Shown here piece by piece: positions 46,255 to 57,644 of a DNA stretch of 64,000 nucleotides. The notes under the pieces are model-generated. The model was not told the origin of the DNA and made no database searches. It worked only from the letters and a program-made list of their open reading frames with translations. Position 1 is the stretch's first letter, and every line of letters begins with the position of its first letter. The stretch is from Riptortus pedestris (lineage: Eukaryota; Arthropoda; Insecta; Hemiptera; Alydidae), in the NCBI GenBank assembly GCA_019009955.1, contig CM032232.1:56589001-56653000 (forward strand), in the 5' to 3' direction. The position numbers and the translations under genes are program-made.

Positions 46255-47159
46255 TCGCTTTGAAAAAATCAGCTATTTAGGTTGCACTCATATCGCTATT
46301 CAAAAAATTGCATATCTCTATGGACCCTTCCTAGGAGATGTCGAAAATGAGGTCCGTCCAAAATTGTATGCATATAATGTCTCTTAACACTCTAAAAGCC
46401 GCATTTTTGTTTTATTTAACTGTTTTATAAAACGAAAGAAAAACTTCGTTAACGGCTGATATCGGATGGTGAAAATCCATCATCAGCCCAAAGGACGAAA
46501 ATAAATAGTCTCTCAAGAATCCAGAATTATTCTAATACACTGAAGATGTAGCAGTTTGCTCTGCCTGAAATAAAGGACTTTTAGTAGTGTAGACGTTTGA
46601 AACTTTTGATATCCTACTTTTTATCAATCTCTGATTTTTTTTTTTAGTTCAGCGGATTTATAACAGCTAAAGACCATCAATAACAGAACTCAATATTATA
46701 AAAACTCTTTGCTGGTCGATGACATGTAATTTCCTGTCATCAACATATACAGCGAGGAAAACGTTTTAATATTCTCCAACAACTTTTAGTGGTTTAGATA
46801 AAGAAAAAGTAGCACATTTTTATTTCTTCCTTTCAGTAGATTCCCCTTAAAGGAGTCATCAATTGAAGATGTACACGGGTTTCTTTAAAAACTTTCTTTA
46901 AATGTCCATCTATTGTGCCTAGAAAATGTTCTCCGTTCAAAATTGCAAACATCGCGTCATGAGTACCACCTCAAGAGCAATGCTATAAGCTAATGAATAA
47001 AATATAAATGTAATTCAGAACAATATTAAGTAGTATCAATTTTAAGAAAATAGAAACCCAACAATAGTACTGTACGTAAGATTTTATTGGAATCCCTCAG
47101 TGCAGAGGCAGTTCTCTGCAGTTTCAATTATACAATAGAAAAAAATAAATTAAAAACTT

Positions 47160-47213
<54 letters not shown>

Positions 47214-47740
47214 TGCATATATACTTGTCTGTTGCTGCACTTGAGGTGATAATTTTTGTTTGGTCGTTGCCAAATTTGATATACAAATGTTTTATGCAAA
47301 ACTAGAAATCACGTTTGTTTAACGGCTAAAACCAGACCGGTGTAGGGAGAAGCATTAGAACGAGAAATCGAAAATTCAATACATGTCCTATGCTATGAGT
47401 TGGAGTTATGTAAAATTCCTCGAAAATTCGCAGATAATTTACATTTTTTAATTTTTAGTATTCAGTAAACAAAAAAAAATACCTAATATTATTTTTGCCT
47501 TTACGCTGTGTTATACAACGAAATACGTTCTGTGATGAAGTCATCTATTGAGTTTTTACGTTCTCGTAATCTCGTGAAATACTTATTTCATCTTAATCCT
47601 GCTCCATATTTAACCGTTTTACTCAACGCAAGTAAACCCATACACCCACTAATAGGATTTTAGAATATCACTAGTGAGTCATATCAGCTCTTGGGAAATC
47701 TGCTTAGTTTACGCAGCCCCAGAGAGGCGGATTTATTTTT
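46255..47740 (+). repeat. series of R1 fragments
   Basis: A-half pieces at about 46265-46450 ('aaaatcagctatttaggttg', 'aaaatgaggtccgtccaaaa') and 46838-46945 ('agtagattccccttaaagga'), a minus piece at 46950-46975 ('catcgcgtcatgagtaccac'), a (TA)n tract, modules to 47660, and a good B-end 'gggaaatctgcttagtttac' + 'gcagcccc' at 47693-47720. Intervening stretches are unrecognised. Confidence 0.55.
47165..47210. repeat. (TA)n microsatellite
   Basis: About 23 TA units, inside an R1 remnant. Confidence 0.98.
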
Positions 47741-47867
47741 TCAAATCACATTTTAAATCGAAATGAATAGAAATTTACAGGCGGTCATTAATATTACTAT
47801 GCTTTCCTCTAAAATGTCTAATGTATGAAAATATTAAGTAGAATCTCTATTAAAAACAAAAAGTCCG

Positions 47868-48001
47868 TCAACTAAGCTGCGTAAACTAAGCATATTTCCC
47901 ACGTGAATTTTTACAATAGAGAAACTTCACGAGAGCCAGTTTCAGGAAACGGACGAGCTAGATTTTGGCGGGAAACTCACTCATCCGTTATCCACCCAGA
48001 T
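47868..48001 (-). repeat. R1 B-end fragment cut by the next R1 copy
   Basis: 'aaagtccgtcaactaagctg' + 'cgtaaactaagcatatttcc' then 'ttttacaatagagaaacttc'. After about 130 bp another B-end starts in the same orientation, suggesting one R1 inserted into another or a tandem truncation. Confidence 0.6.
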
Positions 48002-48790
48002 TTAATAAAAAAAGTCCGTCACTTTCCCATGTGAAGTTTTACAATAGAGAAATTTGCATACTGGGAACACAATACCCCCGTGATTAAATACTAACGGTAA
48101 TGAGAAATCTTTCAGTTAATTAAAATAAATTCCCAACTGAAACGGCTTCTGAATTGTAAGAATAATTTATAATTTAATAACTCAAATTTTAGTAGTCCAA
48201 GAACTAAAGAGGGGGGGGGACGGATGAACAGAACGTGTTCTCACAAAGGAAGGTAAGGTTAGAAACGACAAGTAAAGTTAGAAGAAGCTTCCACCTGAGC
48301 CAAGCAATGACGGAAATGGCCGACCTAATCCGAACTATACCCGACCACAGACTTCATAAATATCCAAATATCTTGGTTAATATTCAAGATAGAGAATAAA
48401 TGTATATAACAATATTTATTGTAAATTTAATTTGCAATAAGATTGATTCTTTACAATTTTTCGATCCAACGTACAGTAACGGAAATATTTCGAATTTTCG
48501 AAAATCCTCCCCTCTAACCCCCCCCCTCCAACAGGTCCGATTCCAGCCGTTAACGAACTTGATCTTTCTTTTTACATAAAACGACTAAATATCGAGATTG
48601 GTAACGATCAAACAAAAATTGCTACCACTAGAGCGGTAACAGACAAATATATATACAGATTTGAACGGACCTCATTTACGTCATCTACTAGGTAGGATCG
48701 ATGGAGATTTGAAGAAAAATGTCTAAAATTTCGTCTTGAGTACGACCTCAATAGCTGATTTCCCTCGAGGGAAATCTGCTAAAAAGGCGT
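48002..48790 (-). repeat. R1 repeat, subfamily copy with intact A-end palindrome
   Basis: B-end 'aaaaagtccgtcactttccc' (core partly deleted), the subfamily stretch (48130-48360, inverse of 42859-43080), 'aaatatcttggttaatattc', C-rich tract, 'gattccagccgttaacgaac', 'gctaccactagagcggtaac' and 'gaacggacctcatttacgtc'. The terminal palindrome is AGCTGATTTCCC-TCGA-GGGAAATCTGCT at 48753-48780, followed by AAAAA. It is about 790 bp with no coding potential. Confidence 0.8.
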
Positions 48791-49619
48791 TGTAGTTACA
48801 ATTATTTTAAATTGAGTTGGAGAGATAATTTATTTTTTAATCGAATGAATATACATATATGTAATATTGAAATTTATGGGAAAATATTCATTTCATTTAT
48901 GCTTGGAGATATAATGAAGTCTGAGAAATGCGGCCACTGACCTTTTTTACTTCCTGAATTTCCCGAGTCCCTCCTTTCCCCACAAACCTGAATATACTTA
49001 TATAGGAAAAATTATACTATATACACCTTACATTCTCGAAAGTGTATTAAAATATATGGAGTTCACTGGACCACTTCCTGTATGCATACACACAAATTTC
49101 CATTAATATGAAGATCTCACATGCCGTGGAATTAGGTCTCGAGATAAATGTCAAAAGGGGGCGCTCTCTGAAAATATTTCTTTAATTTAATGGGGAAATT
49201 ATTTTCCCCCCATTTATAAAGAGTTTTAAAACAGCTTTCTATTTAATTTTAAACTTAGTTTTTAGCGCCTTAAGTGACTCTGTCGAGCAGAAAAAGCCTT
49301 AAAATTAAGGACTGCTTTCACACTGTTAGTCATGCTTTTAATTGGAGTATTTTTGATTCAATGATCCTGTTAGGTAATTATGAGTCTCCAAACAACTCCC
49401 GCTTGAAACAAATCTTTCTTTTTCAATTGTAATTTAAATTTGAGAGACTTTCTTTCTACTTTTAATTAAATAGAAAGAAGTTCCTCTCTCTGAGTTCGAG
49501 ATTTATTGTAAATAGCGAGATTTTCATTCTAACTTCCAACAAAAAGTTTAATCTGGCTATTCATTAACTTATAATGAGTATACATCATTAAAATCAAACT
49601 CACTCAGTCTTGGAGGGAA
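48791..49619. other. unrecognised AT-rich sequence
   Basis: No gene or repeat family recognised. Confidence 0.4.
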
Positions 49620-50340
49620 ATTTAACAGATTTTCCTTAAGGCAAATCAGCTACTAAGTCGTACTCATGACGCGATTTACGGCACATTTCTCCAAATGCCC
49701 TTGGATACTATCCAGCAAATGGATATATTTATCCCCTAGCGGTCGCATTTTTTCTATGTTGTTCATTTCAAACTCGATATTTTAACGTGTACGGTAAAAA
49801 GTTCGTTAATAACTGAAATCAAACTATTGAAACGGGGGTTTTGAGGAGGGCATTTCGAAAATTAAAAAAAAATCAATTAATATGCATTGGATCGACAAAT
49901 TCTATAGAACCAATATTATTAACAAATTATTTTTTTTATTATTAATTAACAACGCCCACCTTTTGCTACTGTTGCTAATTGGGTCGGGTTATCAAGTGGT
50001 CACCACCCTTTTTAACCAAGGTGGGACTAAGGATTTCATTTAATGAGTGCGTGACTAAATAAATTCCTATTACCACAAGGGAATAGAACTCGCCATTCAA
50101 GGTTTACCATGCGAGATTAAGGCCAACGCTTTAACCCACACGGCTAGTCTGAGCCCCAATTTTCTATAAATATTGTTATATATATTTTGTCACTACCTTG
50201 ATTATTAACCGAGATATTGGCATATCTCATCATCGAATTTTTATTTTCAAATTGAGAATTTATGGTGAGATAAGACCAGCAGTGTAAGGGACTTGGATAT
50301 CTGCTTAATTTACCCATCAGCTGCTTAACGAACTTTTTAA
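49620..50340 (+). repeat. R1 dispersed repeat interrupted by a SINE
   Basis: A-end 'taacagattttccttaaggc', 'aagtcgtactcatgacgcga', 'cccctagcggtcgcattttt' and the G-rich module. R1 resumes after the SINE with 'ttttctataaatattgttat' and ends in the B-end 'ggatatctgcttaatttacc' ... 'cttaacgaacttttt' near 50335. Confidence 0.65.
49930..50157 (-). mobile_element. tRNA-derived SINE nested in R1, near full length
   Basis: On the minus strand: head GGCTCAGACTAGCCGTGTGG (A box), 'aaagcgttggccttaatctc', B-box-like region 'ggcgagttctattccc', body with 'accttggttaaaaagggtgg', and the 3' end 'agcaaaaggtgggcgttgtt' followed by (AAT)n. Confidence 0.8.
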
Positions 50341-50772
50341 AATATCCTTTTTAATTAACATAATGTACTCAATTTTAAAATAAAATGAACGGATCCTATC
50401 GAAAATTAAATAAACTGACGAATAATTCATTTCTCTGGCGAACCCCTGATTAAAAATGGACCCGGAAAATTTATAGGACAAAGCTTATAAACAAGTCACG
50501 GAGGGAAAGCTTAAATCCCAATTACCAATATCCTCTGCCCTCTGTATTCAAATACTAACTATAATTCACTTGTTTATGTTATTCCAAATGGCCCCCTAAA
50601 TAGATTTCCCTGAAAATCGGAGCTTAATTCAGTAATATTTTAACAAACAAAAAGAAATGCAAATGATCGTGAATATCATAAGTATCTTTTCAATTGGCTT
50701 CTCTATAATTTCCTTAAAATCCACTTTTAATATCAAGAGACACAACTAAATTAATGTATCCATAAAATTTAA
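50341..50772. other. unrecognised AT-rich sequence
   Basis: No gene or family recognised. Confidence 0.4.
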
Positions 50773-51913
50773 TATGTTCGTCACGCAGGCGCTGCTTTAA
50801 CTAAGCAGAGTTCTCACCTATAGGAATTGATTATCTCATTTCACCATCTATTCTCTATTTCTCCCGCAGTTAGAAGCCTATAGAGACAGGAATTAGAATG
50901 TCATTTGGGCTTGAGATGTTTGGTGACTGTGGCACTTAAAATGAAAATCGGATGAGTAAAACTAGAGATTTATGGCTGAAACCAGAAATGCAAATAACGC
51001 CGAGTTTGTAGTAATCGACTCAGAGACATGAAAAAGTAAATAGTTGGAGAAAAGAAAAATTTCAACAGTTACATACACTTTTTTGCTTCCACTCCATTTA
51101 TCCGAGAAATTTTGAAATTTCAATTCTTTCTCCCACTTTCAGAGTATTTTCCATCTCCCTCAAGGCCAATTCTAGTCATTACCTTATTTAATCATTAGTT
51201 TTCCATGATGTGCTCAAATATCGAGTTAATATATATATATATATATATATGAAATGAACTTGGATTATTAGGGTTCTTTTGGATTGCAAGATTAAATACA
51301 CAAACTTCAACGTTTTTAACACACCAAGACTTATTTTACGATCACTGCTCACTTTTACACACTTAGTAAGTTATTCTTCATTACGCATCACAATAAGCAC
51401 TGTTAACTTCACGTTCTTATTACACAGCACAATAACTATCACTTGAATCACAGATGTTCACTAAACAGTGCACTCTACTGATGATTAACTAAGTACTGCA
51501 CTGCACTGATGTTTAACTAAGCATTGCTCTCAACTGATTTTCACTAAATGCTGCAATGAACGCACTTATGTTCAATTAAGAAAACTGAAAACTAAACTGC
51601 AACTGCCGGGCGAGCGGAGACTTTAGAGGCTGGCGAAGGCTTCGGATGCTTCGAGGCGCCAACTTGTCCACTGATTGGTCGTCTACTGGACTGTTCTAGA
51701 TTCCCTCCTTGGTGCCAATCCTCTGCAGTGATGCTTTCATTCTCTTTGACTTCTTAAATACCTTATACGGAATTTTCGCAACAAGATATATAGTTTTCAA
51801 CGGACCTCATTTTCGTCATCTCCTGGGTAGGGACGATGACATTTGCAGACATTTTTTGACAAACCAGTCAAGAGTACTACCTCATCAGGTGATTTGTCTT
51901 ATAGAAAACCTGT
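50773..51913 (-). repeat. R1 dispersed repeat interrupted by a solo LTR
   Basis: B-end 'gttcgtcacgcaggcgctgc' + 'tttaactaagcaga', then diverged modules to (TA)n at 51230-51250. After the LTR it resumes with 'caacggacctcattttcgtc' and 'atctcctgggtagg' and a decayed A-end ('gagtactacctcatcaggtg'). Confidence 0.6.
51250..51783 (-). mobile_element. solo LTR (TGTTGCGA family), inverted relative to the 20.6 kb copy
   Basis: Read on the minus strand it starts TGTTGCGAAAATTCCG and has a TATA-like 'ggtatttaagaag', then repeated 'catcagtgcagtgcagtac'-type phrases. It ends after 'cttgcaatccaaaagaaccc' with ...TTTCA (51250). Start, interior phrases and end match the LTR at 20576-21131. It lies within the (TA)n of an R1 copy; the 5-bp flanks ATATA and AGATA are a one-mismatch candidate duplication. 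No internal element sequence is adjacent. Confidence 0.75.
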
Positions 51914-51945
51914 TAATGATGCGGGCACATCATGACCTCTCTCTT

Positions 51946-52067
51946 TTAGCAGATCTCCCATAAGGAAAATCAGCTATTGATGTCGTACTCATGACGCGAT
52001 TTTCGAACAATTTCTTTAAATGCCCATAGATCCTACCCAGAAGATGACAAAAATGAGGTCCGTTCGA

Positions 52068-52104
<37 letters not shown>

Positions 52105-52766
52105 AACGCTCTAGCGGTCGCAATTTTTGTTTGTTCGTTACCTAATTTGATATTTAAAGGTTTTATGCAAAAAGACAGATCAAGTTTGTTAATGGCTGAA
52201 ATCGGACCAGTGGAAAGGGGGGTTTAGAAGGGGTTTTTCGAAAATTCGAAATATCTCCGTTACGATACGTCGGATCAAAAAATTGTAATGAACCAATCTT
52301 ATTGAAAATTAAATTTAATATCAATATTGTCATATACATTTATTCTCTATCTTGAATATTAACCGAGATATTTGCATTTTTAAGAAGCCTGTGGGACATG
52401 TGGTCGGGTATTGTGCGGATTAGTTCGGCCGTTTCCGTAACTCTTCGGCTCTAGTGGAAGGTTTTTATAACCTTACCTTACCTTCGTTACTTTATAAGAT
52501 TTATGCAAATACGTTCTGTTCATCCGCCCCCCCCCTTCTTTAGTTCTTGGACTACTAAAATTTGAGTTATTAAAATATAAATTATTCTTGCAATTCAGAA
52601 GCCGTTTCAGTTGGGAATTTATTAAGATTAACTGGTTATTTCTCATTACCGTTTGTATTTACTCACTGTGGTGCTGTTACCAGTATGCAGATTTCTCTAT
52701 TGCTAAACTTCAAATGGGAAATCTGCTTAGTTTACCCAGCCCCTGCGTGACGGACATTTTTATTGA
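51946..52766 (+). repeat. R1 repeat, subfamily copy, near full length
   Basis: A-end 'ttagcagatctcccataagg', 'gatgtcgtactcatgacgcg', (TA)n (52071-52101), 'taacgctctagcggtcgcaa', 'gctgaaatcggaccagtgga' and 'aatattaaccgagatatttg'. The subfamily stretch (52386-52615) is followed by the B-end 'gggaaatctgcttagtttac' ... 'cctgcgtgacggacattttt'. It is nearly collinear with 42445-43230. Confidence 0.82.
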
Positions 52767-53546
52767 AGGGTTACTCCTAAAAGGAAATAAAGCTAGAGCT
52801 CAAAACATGTTGGCAATGAAAGATATAAAAAATAAAATGTGCTCAAGGAGATGAAATTTTCATTACTAACGAATTATAAACATATTTAAAGACACCAGCA
52901 GATTGAAAAGAAAGTTTTGAAAAATTTAGTGACATGAAAATACCATGAATCGCTGACTCACCCGAGAGAAATCTGCTAGCATCCTTTCAAAAATGTTTCC
53001 AAACGTTTTACTGAATATAAATATACTAAGTTGAGAGGATGAGTAGACAGCCCCTGACATCAGCTAAAGCATTCTAACATAAATTGTGTTGTACCATTCC
53101 TATCAAAGCCTTGGAAGATCCCAGGTGTCACTTCTAGATGATTAATCGATTCCCTTCAAGTCATGCTAAGCAACTACATTAATATGAACACCAGACATTC
53201 TTGTAGAGGAAACTATTTCATACTCTCAACATTTAATGCAATATTATAAAATATAATCCTAGTAATAATTTTAAATATACACATATATAAGAATTTCCAT
53301 ATATAAAAATTAATTCACCATATTTTAATGACCAAAACAATGATAGTATCCATTTATAACATTATTTATACAAAAAAAAAACTCTAAAATGTAAGATGGA
53401 AATTTGTCTTTCAGATTTTGAAAAATGGAGATATTTCAGATATTCAATGGCCACAATGGATGGAGGTAGGGGCGTGAAGTCCTCAGTAACTGTAACTCTT
53501 TCTGAGTACTTATAAGTATATATATTTTTATATATATATAAAATAA
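52767..53546. other. R1 A-end remnant and unrecognised sequence
   Basis: A minus-orientation A-end remnant lies at about 52955-52980 ('acccgagagaaatctgctag'). No gene is recognised. The 88-residue frame at 52588-52854 is mostly translated R1. Confidence 0.4.
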
Positions 53547-53781
53547 GGGGCTCAGGTTAGCCATGCGGGTTAAAGCGTTGACCTTTATCTCACATGGTAA
53601 TCCTAGAGTGGCGATTTCGATTCTTGCCTGTGCAAAGGAAATTATTTAGTGACGAAATTCATTAAATAACGTCCTAAAATCCCACCCTGGCTAGAAAAGG
53701 GTGGTAACCTGTAGATAACCCCCGTCCCGATTAGCCTAAGTTGCAAAAAGTGGACGTTAATAATTAATAATAATAATAATA
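53547..53781 (+). mobile_element. tRNA-derived SINE, full-length reference copy
   Basis: The head GGGGCTCAGGTTAGCCATGC has an A-box-like TAGCCATGCGGG at 53558-53569 and a B-box-like GATTTCGATTCT at 53613-53624, about 45 bases apart as in tRNA genes. The body continues 'cctgtgcaaaggaaattatt', 'caccctggctagaaaagggt', 'ggtaacctgtagataacccc' and 'gttgcaaaaagtggacgtta' to an (ATA)n tail. ATATATAAAATAA at 53534-53546 and 53782-53794 is a 13-bp target duplication. The tRNA-like part lacks a foldable acceptor end, so it is a SINE head and not a tRNA gene. Confidence 0.92.
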
Positions 53782-53794
53782 ATATATAAAATAA

Positions 53795-54632
53795 AAACAA
53801 TACATTTCTTCTTCTTTAAAATTTTCGTCCCCAAGGCATTGTCGCATTGCAAGGCATTGTATCCCCTTATCTAGGGGTTCCTTTTTTTAAAAAAGTTAAG
53901 TTAATTTTTAAATGTTGAGCGATCCAAGTTGAAGTCCGGATGGGGGGTTAACGGGCGGCCGAAAATTAAAAAAATGCAAATATCAAGATACTGAAAACGA
54001 TAGCAATATTTAAAGAACATTTAATTGTCAATAAGATTTGTTCTATACACGTTTTCTATCTGACGTGGTTGCTGGAGAAAAATGGGAGTAATCAGGATTA
54101 AGTGGGTCGTTTTACGTAAGAATGTTACACAGAAATGGTGATGCGGCTTGAAAGAAATTTTTCACGGGCTTATTTTGGATCAAGTAGCAAATAAACTATA
54201 AAATAAGGTGTAATTTGAAAATAAAATAATTATTTATATATATATTGTTTGCCTGAACACAAGTACGTAAAATATATATGTATAAATGCGTGTTTTTGTA
54301 GATAGAAAATAAACAAGAACATATGGGATATATGGTGTTAAATGTATTGCCCTGGGCAGAAATAATAAGAAGCTACCTTGCTAACCAACCAGGGCCCACG
54401 CAGCTTCCAGAAATAACCCCAGAAGCTCAATACTCTTATAACATATCGTCGGATTGTGAAACATCAAATCATAATATATAAAATGAAAAATTATTAAGAA
54501 TATCCTCGATGACTACCATTTCTTATGTGTGTCGGTCACGGAGAGTAAAATCAAAATAAAAAAGCTTGCTGGCAATTTTGTATAATTAATTACCTTTTTC
54601 ATCTACAATATCACAAATATATTAATATCAGT

Positions 54633-54637
<5 letters not shown>
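53795..54637. other. unrecognised AT-rich sequence with an R1 remnant
   Basis: A short R1-like module lies near 53940-54060 ('gggttaacgggcggccgaaa'). No gene recognised. Confidence 0.4.

Positions 54638-54671
<34 letters not shown>
54638..54671. repeat. (TA)n microsatellite
   Basis: About 17 TA units bordering the repeat at its right. Confidence 0.97.
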
Positions 54672-54674
<3 letters not shown>

Positions 54675-55305
54675 CTACTGTACCCGTGTATGTCATTGAA
54701 CTCCTCCTAAACGGCTGGACCGATTTGAATAAATTTTTTTTGTATGCGTTTGTGTGACGCCCTGGATGGTTTAGATTCACAAAGGCAGATGGAGCAGGAG
54801 TGGGGGTTGCAAGGGAGGCCTAAAATTAAAAATAGCGATTTTTCGTTTCCTATTGGGCTTTGGGCAAATATGCACAGGTTAAAAGTTCCTTATTTTGTTA
54901 TTTAGAGTAACTTTTGTTATATTTACTTTTGTCGTATAACTAGGTATAAACGAGATATACACTTAAAAATTAAAGTGGGAGCCAACAATTTTATTGGGCA
55001 CTAACGATTGAACCGGACTTAAGAAAACTCTATATGTAAATTAGCATAAATTCTTTGATGATTATCAGCTTTATTAAATTTTTTAGGTTCAAACGGGAGT
55101 GGAGGTTATAAGGCAGGCCTGAATAAAAAATTCGCGATATATCATTTACTATTTTTTTTTTTAAGCAAACGTGCACATAACAAAAGATATTTTATATCAT
55201 TAAAATTAGCTTTTGTTTTAAATGATATTATTAAATTTAATATCCTAATCGCTTGAAATATCATGCAGGACAACGTCTGTTGGGTCCGCTAGTAAATATA
55301 TATAA
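54672..55305 (-). repeat. interspersed repeat with about 300-bp monomers, head 'ACTAGCGGACCCAACAGACG'
   Basis: On the minus strand it starts ACTAGCGGACCCAACAGACG + TTGTCCTGCAT and ends 'aatcggtccagccgtttagg' + 'aggagttcaatgaca' next to (TA)n. Inside are about two monomers homologous to those of 11636-12960 ('taaaagttactctaaataac'-type, 'aacccccactcc'-type and 'gttcggtt'-type blocks). Head and tail differ from that element, so two families share the same internal monomer. It has no coding capacity. Confidence 0.65.
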
Positions 55306-55559
55306 GTATATACCATATTCACTTTTACACGTCACAGGACTATTTAGCTCGTTTGAAGCCATGAAGGAAAGTAGATGTTTGAATTAATTGAATATCTAAT
55401 ACCATATTGTTAGAATATCACAGCTAACAAATTTGAACACCGAATTTCGAAGATTATCACTGGAAATTAGAATGGCAGTTACTAAGAAAGTTATTAACCT
55501 TTACTAGTATGCTTTCAGGAGTAATAAATATACTCCTGAAACTATACTATTAAAGGTGA
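55306..55559. other. unrecognised AT-rich sequence
   Basis: No gene or family recognised. Confidence 0.4.
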
Positions 55560-55925
55560 AGATTCAATATAATGTGTATATTAATTATATCTGTGATTCT
55601 ATATAATGTGTATATTTATTATATATATGATTCTATATAATGTGTATATTAATTATATCTGTGATTCTTTATAATGTGTATATTTATGATTCTATATAAT
55701 GTGTATATTTATTATATATATGATTCTATATAATGTATATATTAATTATATCTGTGATTATATATAATGTGTATATTTATTATATTTATGATTCTATATA
55801 ATGTGTATATTTATTATATCTATGATTCTATGTAATGTGTATATTAATTATATCTGTGATTCTAAATAATGTGTATATTTATTATATCTATGATTCTATA
55901 TAATGTGTATATTTATTATATCTAA
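55560..55925. repeat. 34-bp AT-rich minisatellite
   Basis: The monomer 'attctatataatgtgtatat' + 'ttattatatctatg' repeats about 11 times with small length changes. Confidence 0.92.
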
Positions 55926-56255
55926 AGTATTATTTACATCTCTGGTTTCATAGATGACACGTACGGTGCATATTTGTTTTATGTAAAGTGTTATTTATAT
56001 CTGTGATCCCATAGCTAACGAGTAAAGTGTTATTTATATCTATGGTTTCATTGAGGACTCGTAAGTTGTATATTTATTATATCTATGGTTCTACGTGTGC
56101 ATGTGTATGTATGCACCTGTATGCATATTTATTATATCTAAAGTTTAATTTATATCTGTGGTTTCATAGATGGCACTTAAGGTGTTTGTTTATTATATCT
56201 AAAGTTTAATTTATATCTGTGGTTTCATAGATGGCACGTAAGGTGTTTGTTTATT
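55926..56255. repeat. about 60-bp tandem array, left part
   Basis: Monomers of the type 'tgttatttatatctgtggtt' + 'tcatagatggcacgtaaggt' + 'gtatatttattatatctaaa'. One long variant ('gttctacgtgtgcatgtgta') recurs in the right part. The array is interrupted at 56255 by a non-LTR insertion. Confidence 0.9.
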
Positions 56256-56761
56256 TATTTATTTATTTTATTTTGGAGCGTTCGCAGCGAGGCGATATTG
56301 CTCATAAAAAACAACAAAAACAATTTATATAAACAAAATACAAAATGAAAATAGAAACAAGAAAAAATTAAATAATACAAAATAAGAACGCAAACAAATA
56401 ACAAAACTCGACTAAATAACAGAACGCAACAATATAACGAAACACAACTAAATAAAACTCAACTAAATAATAGAACGAAATCAAGTAACCAAACAACGAA
56501 AAACAACAATAAACACAAAATAACAAATAAAATAAATAAATAAAAACAAAACATTAAGTTCAAAAACAAAAACTGTAAAGACTAATAAAATTACGTAAAC
56601 AATTATATAATTTCAATGGATAAAAACTAAACTAAAATCAAATAAATATAAATTAGTATGTAAATTAGATGAAGATTTCTAACACCTAAAATATTTACAA
56701 TCATATGCTCTCACTTTCATTATCACACATTCAAACATGCATACACACTCACTCTCAGACG

Positions 56762-56893
<132 letters not shown>

Positions 56894-56974
56894 AACATAC
56901 AGTAAAACGGTTTAGCTGGAATTTAAAATATTTAATTTAAGAAGGATTAAAAAGGATTTTAAAATGTAACAATT

Positions 56975-57627
56975 CTAAATTTGTGAGTATATGTTAATGT
57001 CATGTAAATGTTGGAGTATTATGGGTATGTGTGGGCTACCTTCAGTAAGTAAGTCGTGTAAGTCATGAGGGATCTTTAGATGGTCACGTCTTTTGCAGTC
57101 TGTTAGTATGTGTTTTATTGTAAGCGGAGCATTACACACATTGCAGTTAGGCATTCTTTTCTTTTGAAATAGGTAACCATGGGTAAGGAAAGAATGACCT
57201 TTACGTAGTCTCGTAAGGACTACTTCGTCTCTCCGTGTAAATACCTCAAATTTGTCACTCCATGTCTTAACTGTAGTTTTAATTTGTCTCAGTTTGTTGT
57301 CTGTTAGTAACCAGTCATGTTGCCATTCTTGGAGTATGTTAGTTTTAATGTAGTTTTGTAGGTCGTCCGATGTTATTTTTTTAATGTCAGTATTGGTGTT
57401 TTTTGTCGTTAGTTTTGCGTGCATGTCAACTTCAGTGCTTCGTCCAATATTCTGATGTCCTGGTAGCCACACCAATGTTATGTGATTTTGTTGATTTTGA
57501 ATGTGTTCAAAAATGTTTGTTATAATAGGATGAGTGGAATATATGTTTTTTAAAGAGAGTAAAGAACTTAGAGAGTCCGAAAATAAAATTATTTGGCGAT
57601 TTTGAACATTTTGGAGATTTTCTAGAG
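56975..57627 (-). CDS. C-terminal fragment of jockey-like ORF2 (RNase H and zinc-finger tail)
   Basis: An uninterrupted frame of about 217 codons runs from the truncation point (no start codon belongs to it) to TAA. RNase H landmarks: LFSDSLSSL (catalytic Asp) and LVWLPGHQNIG followed by STEVD (last acidic residue). The C-terminal part carries VVLTRLRKGHSFLTHGYLF and a zinc-knuckle-like C-x2-C-x8-H-x4-C (CNVCNAPLTIKHILTDC), both usual at the end of jockey-type ORF2. The reverse transcriptase and endonuclease are missing, so it cannot act alone. Homologous broken fragments lie at 13.8-14.5 kb and 32.9-33.1 kb. Confidence 0.88.
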
Positions 57628-57644
57628 ATAGGTGTTTGTTTATT

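Noticed and set aside
48753..48785. Helitron 3' terminus
   Set aside because: A hairpin followed by CTAA is present, but its spacing is wrong, no 5' TC end was located, and no Rep/helicase relative is in the window.
53547..53625. tRNA gene
   Set aside because: It has A- and B-box-like sequences but no closed acceptor stem, and it is followed by the shared SINE body and a target duplication.
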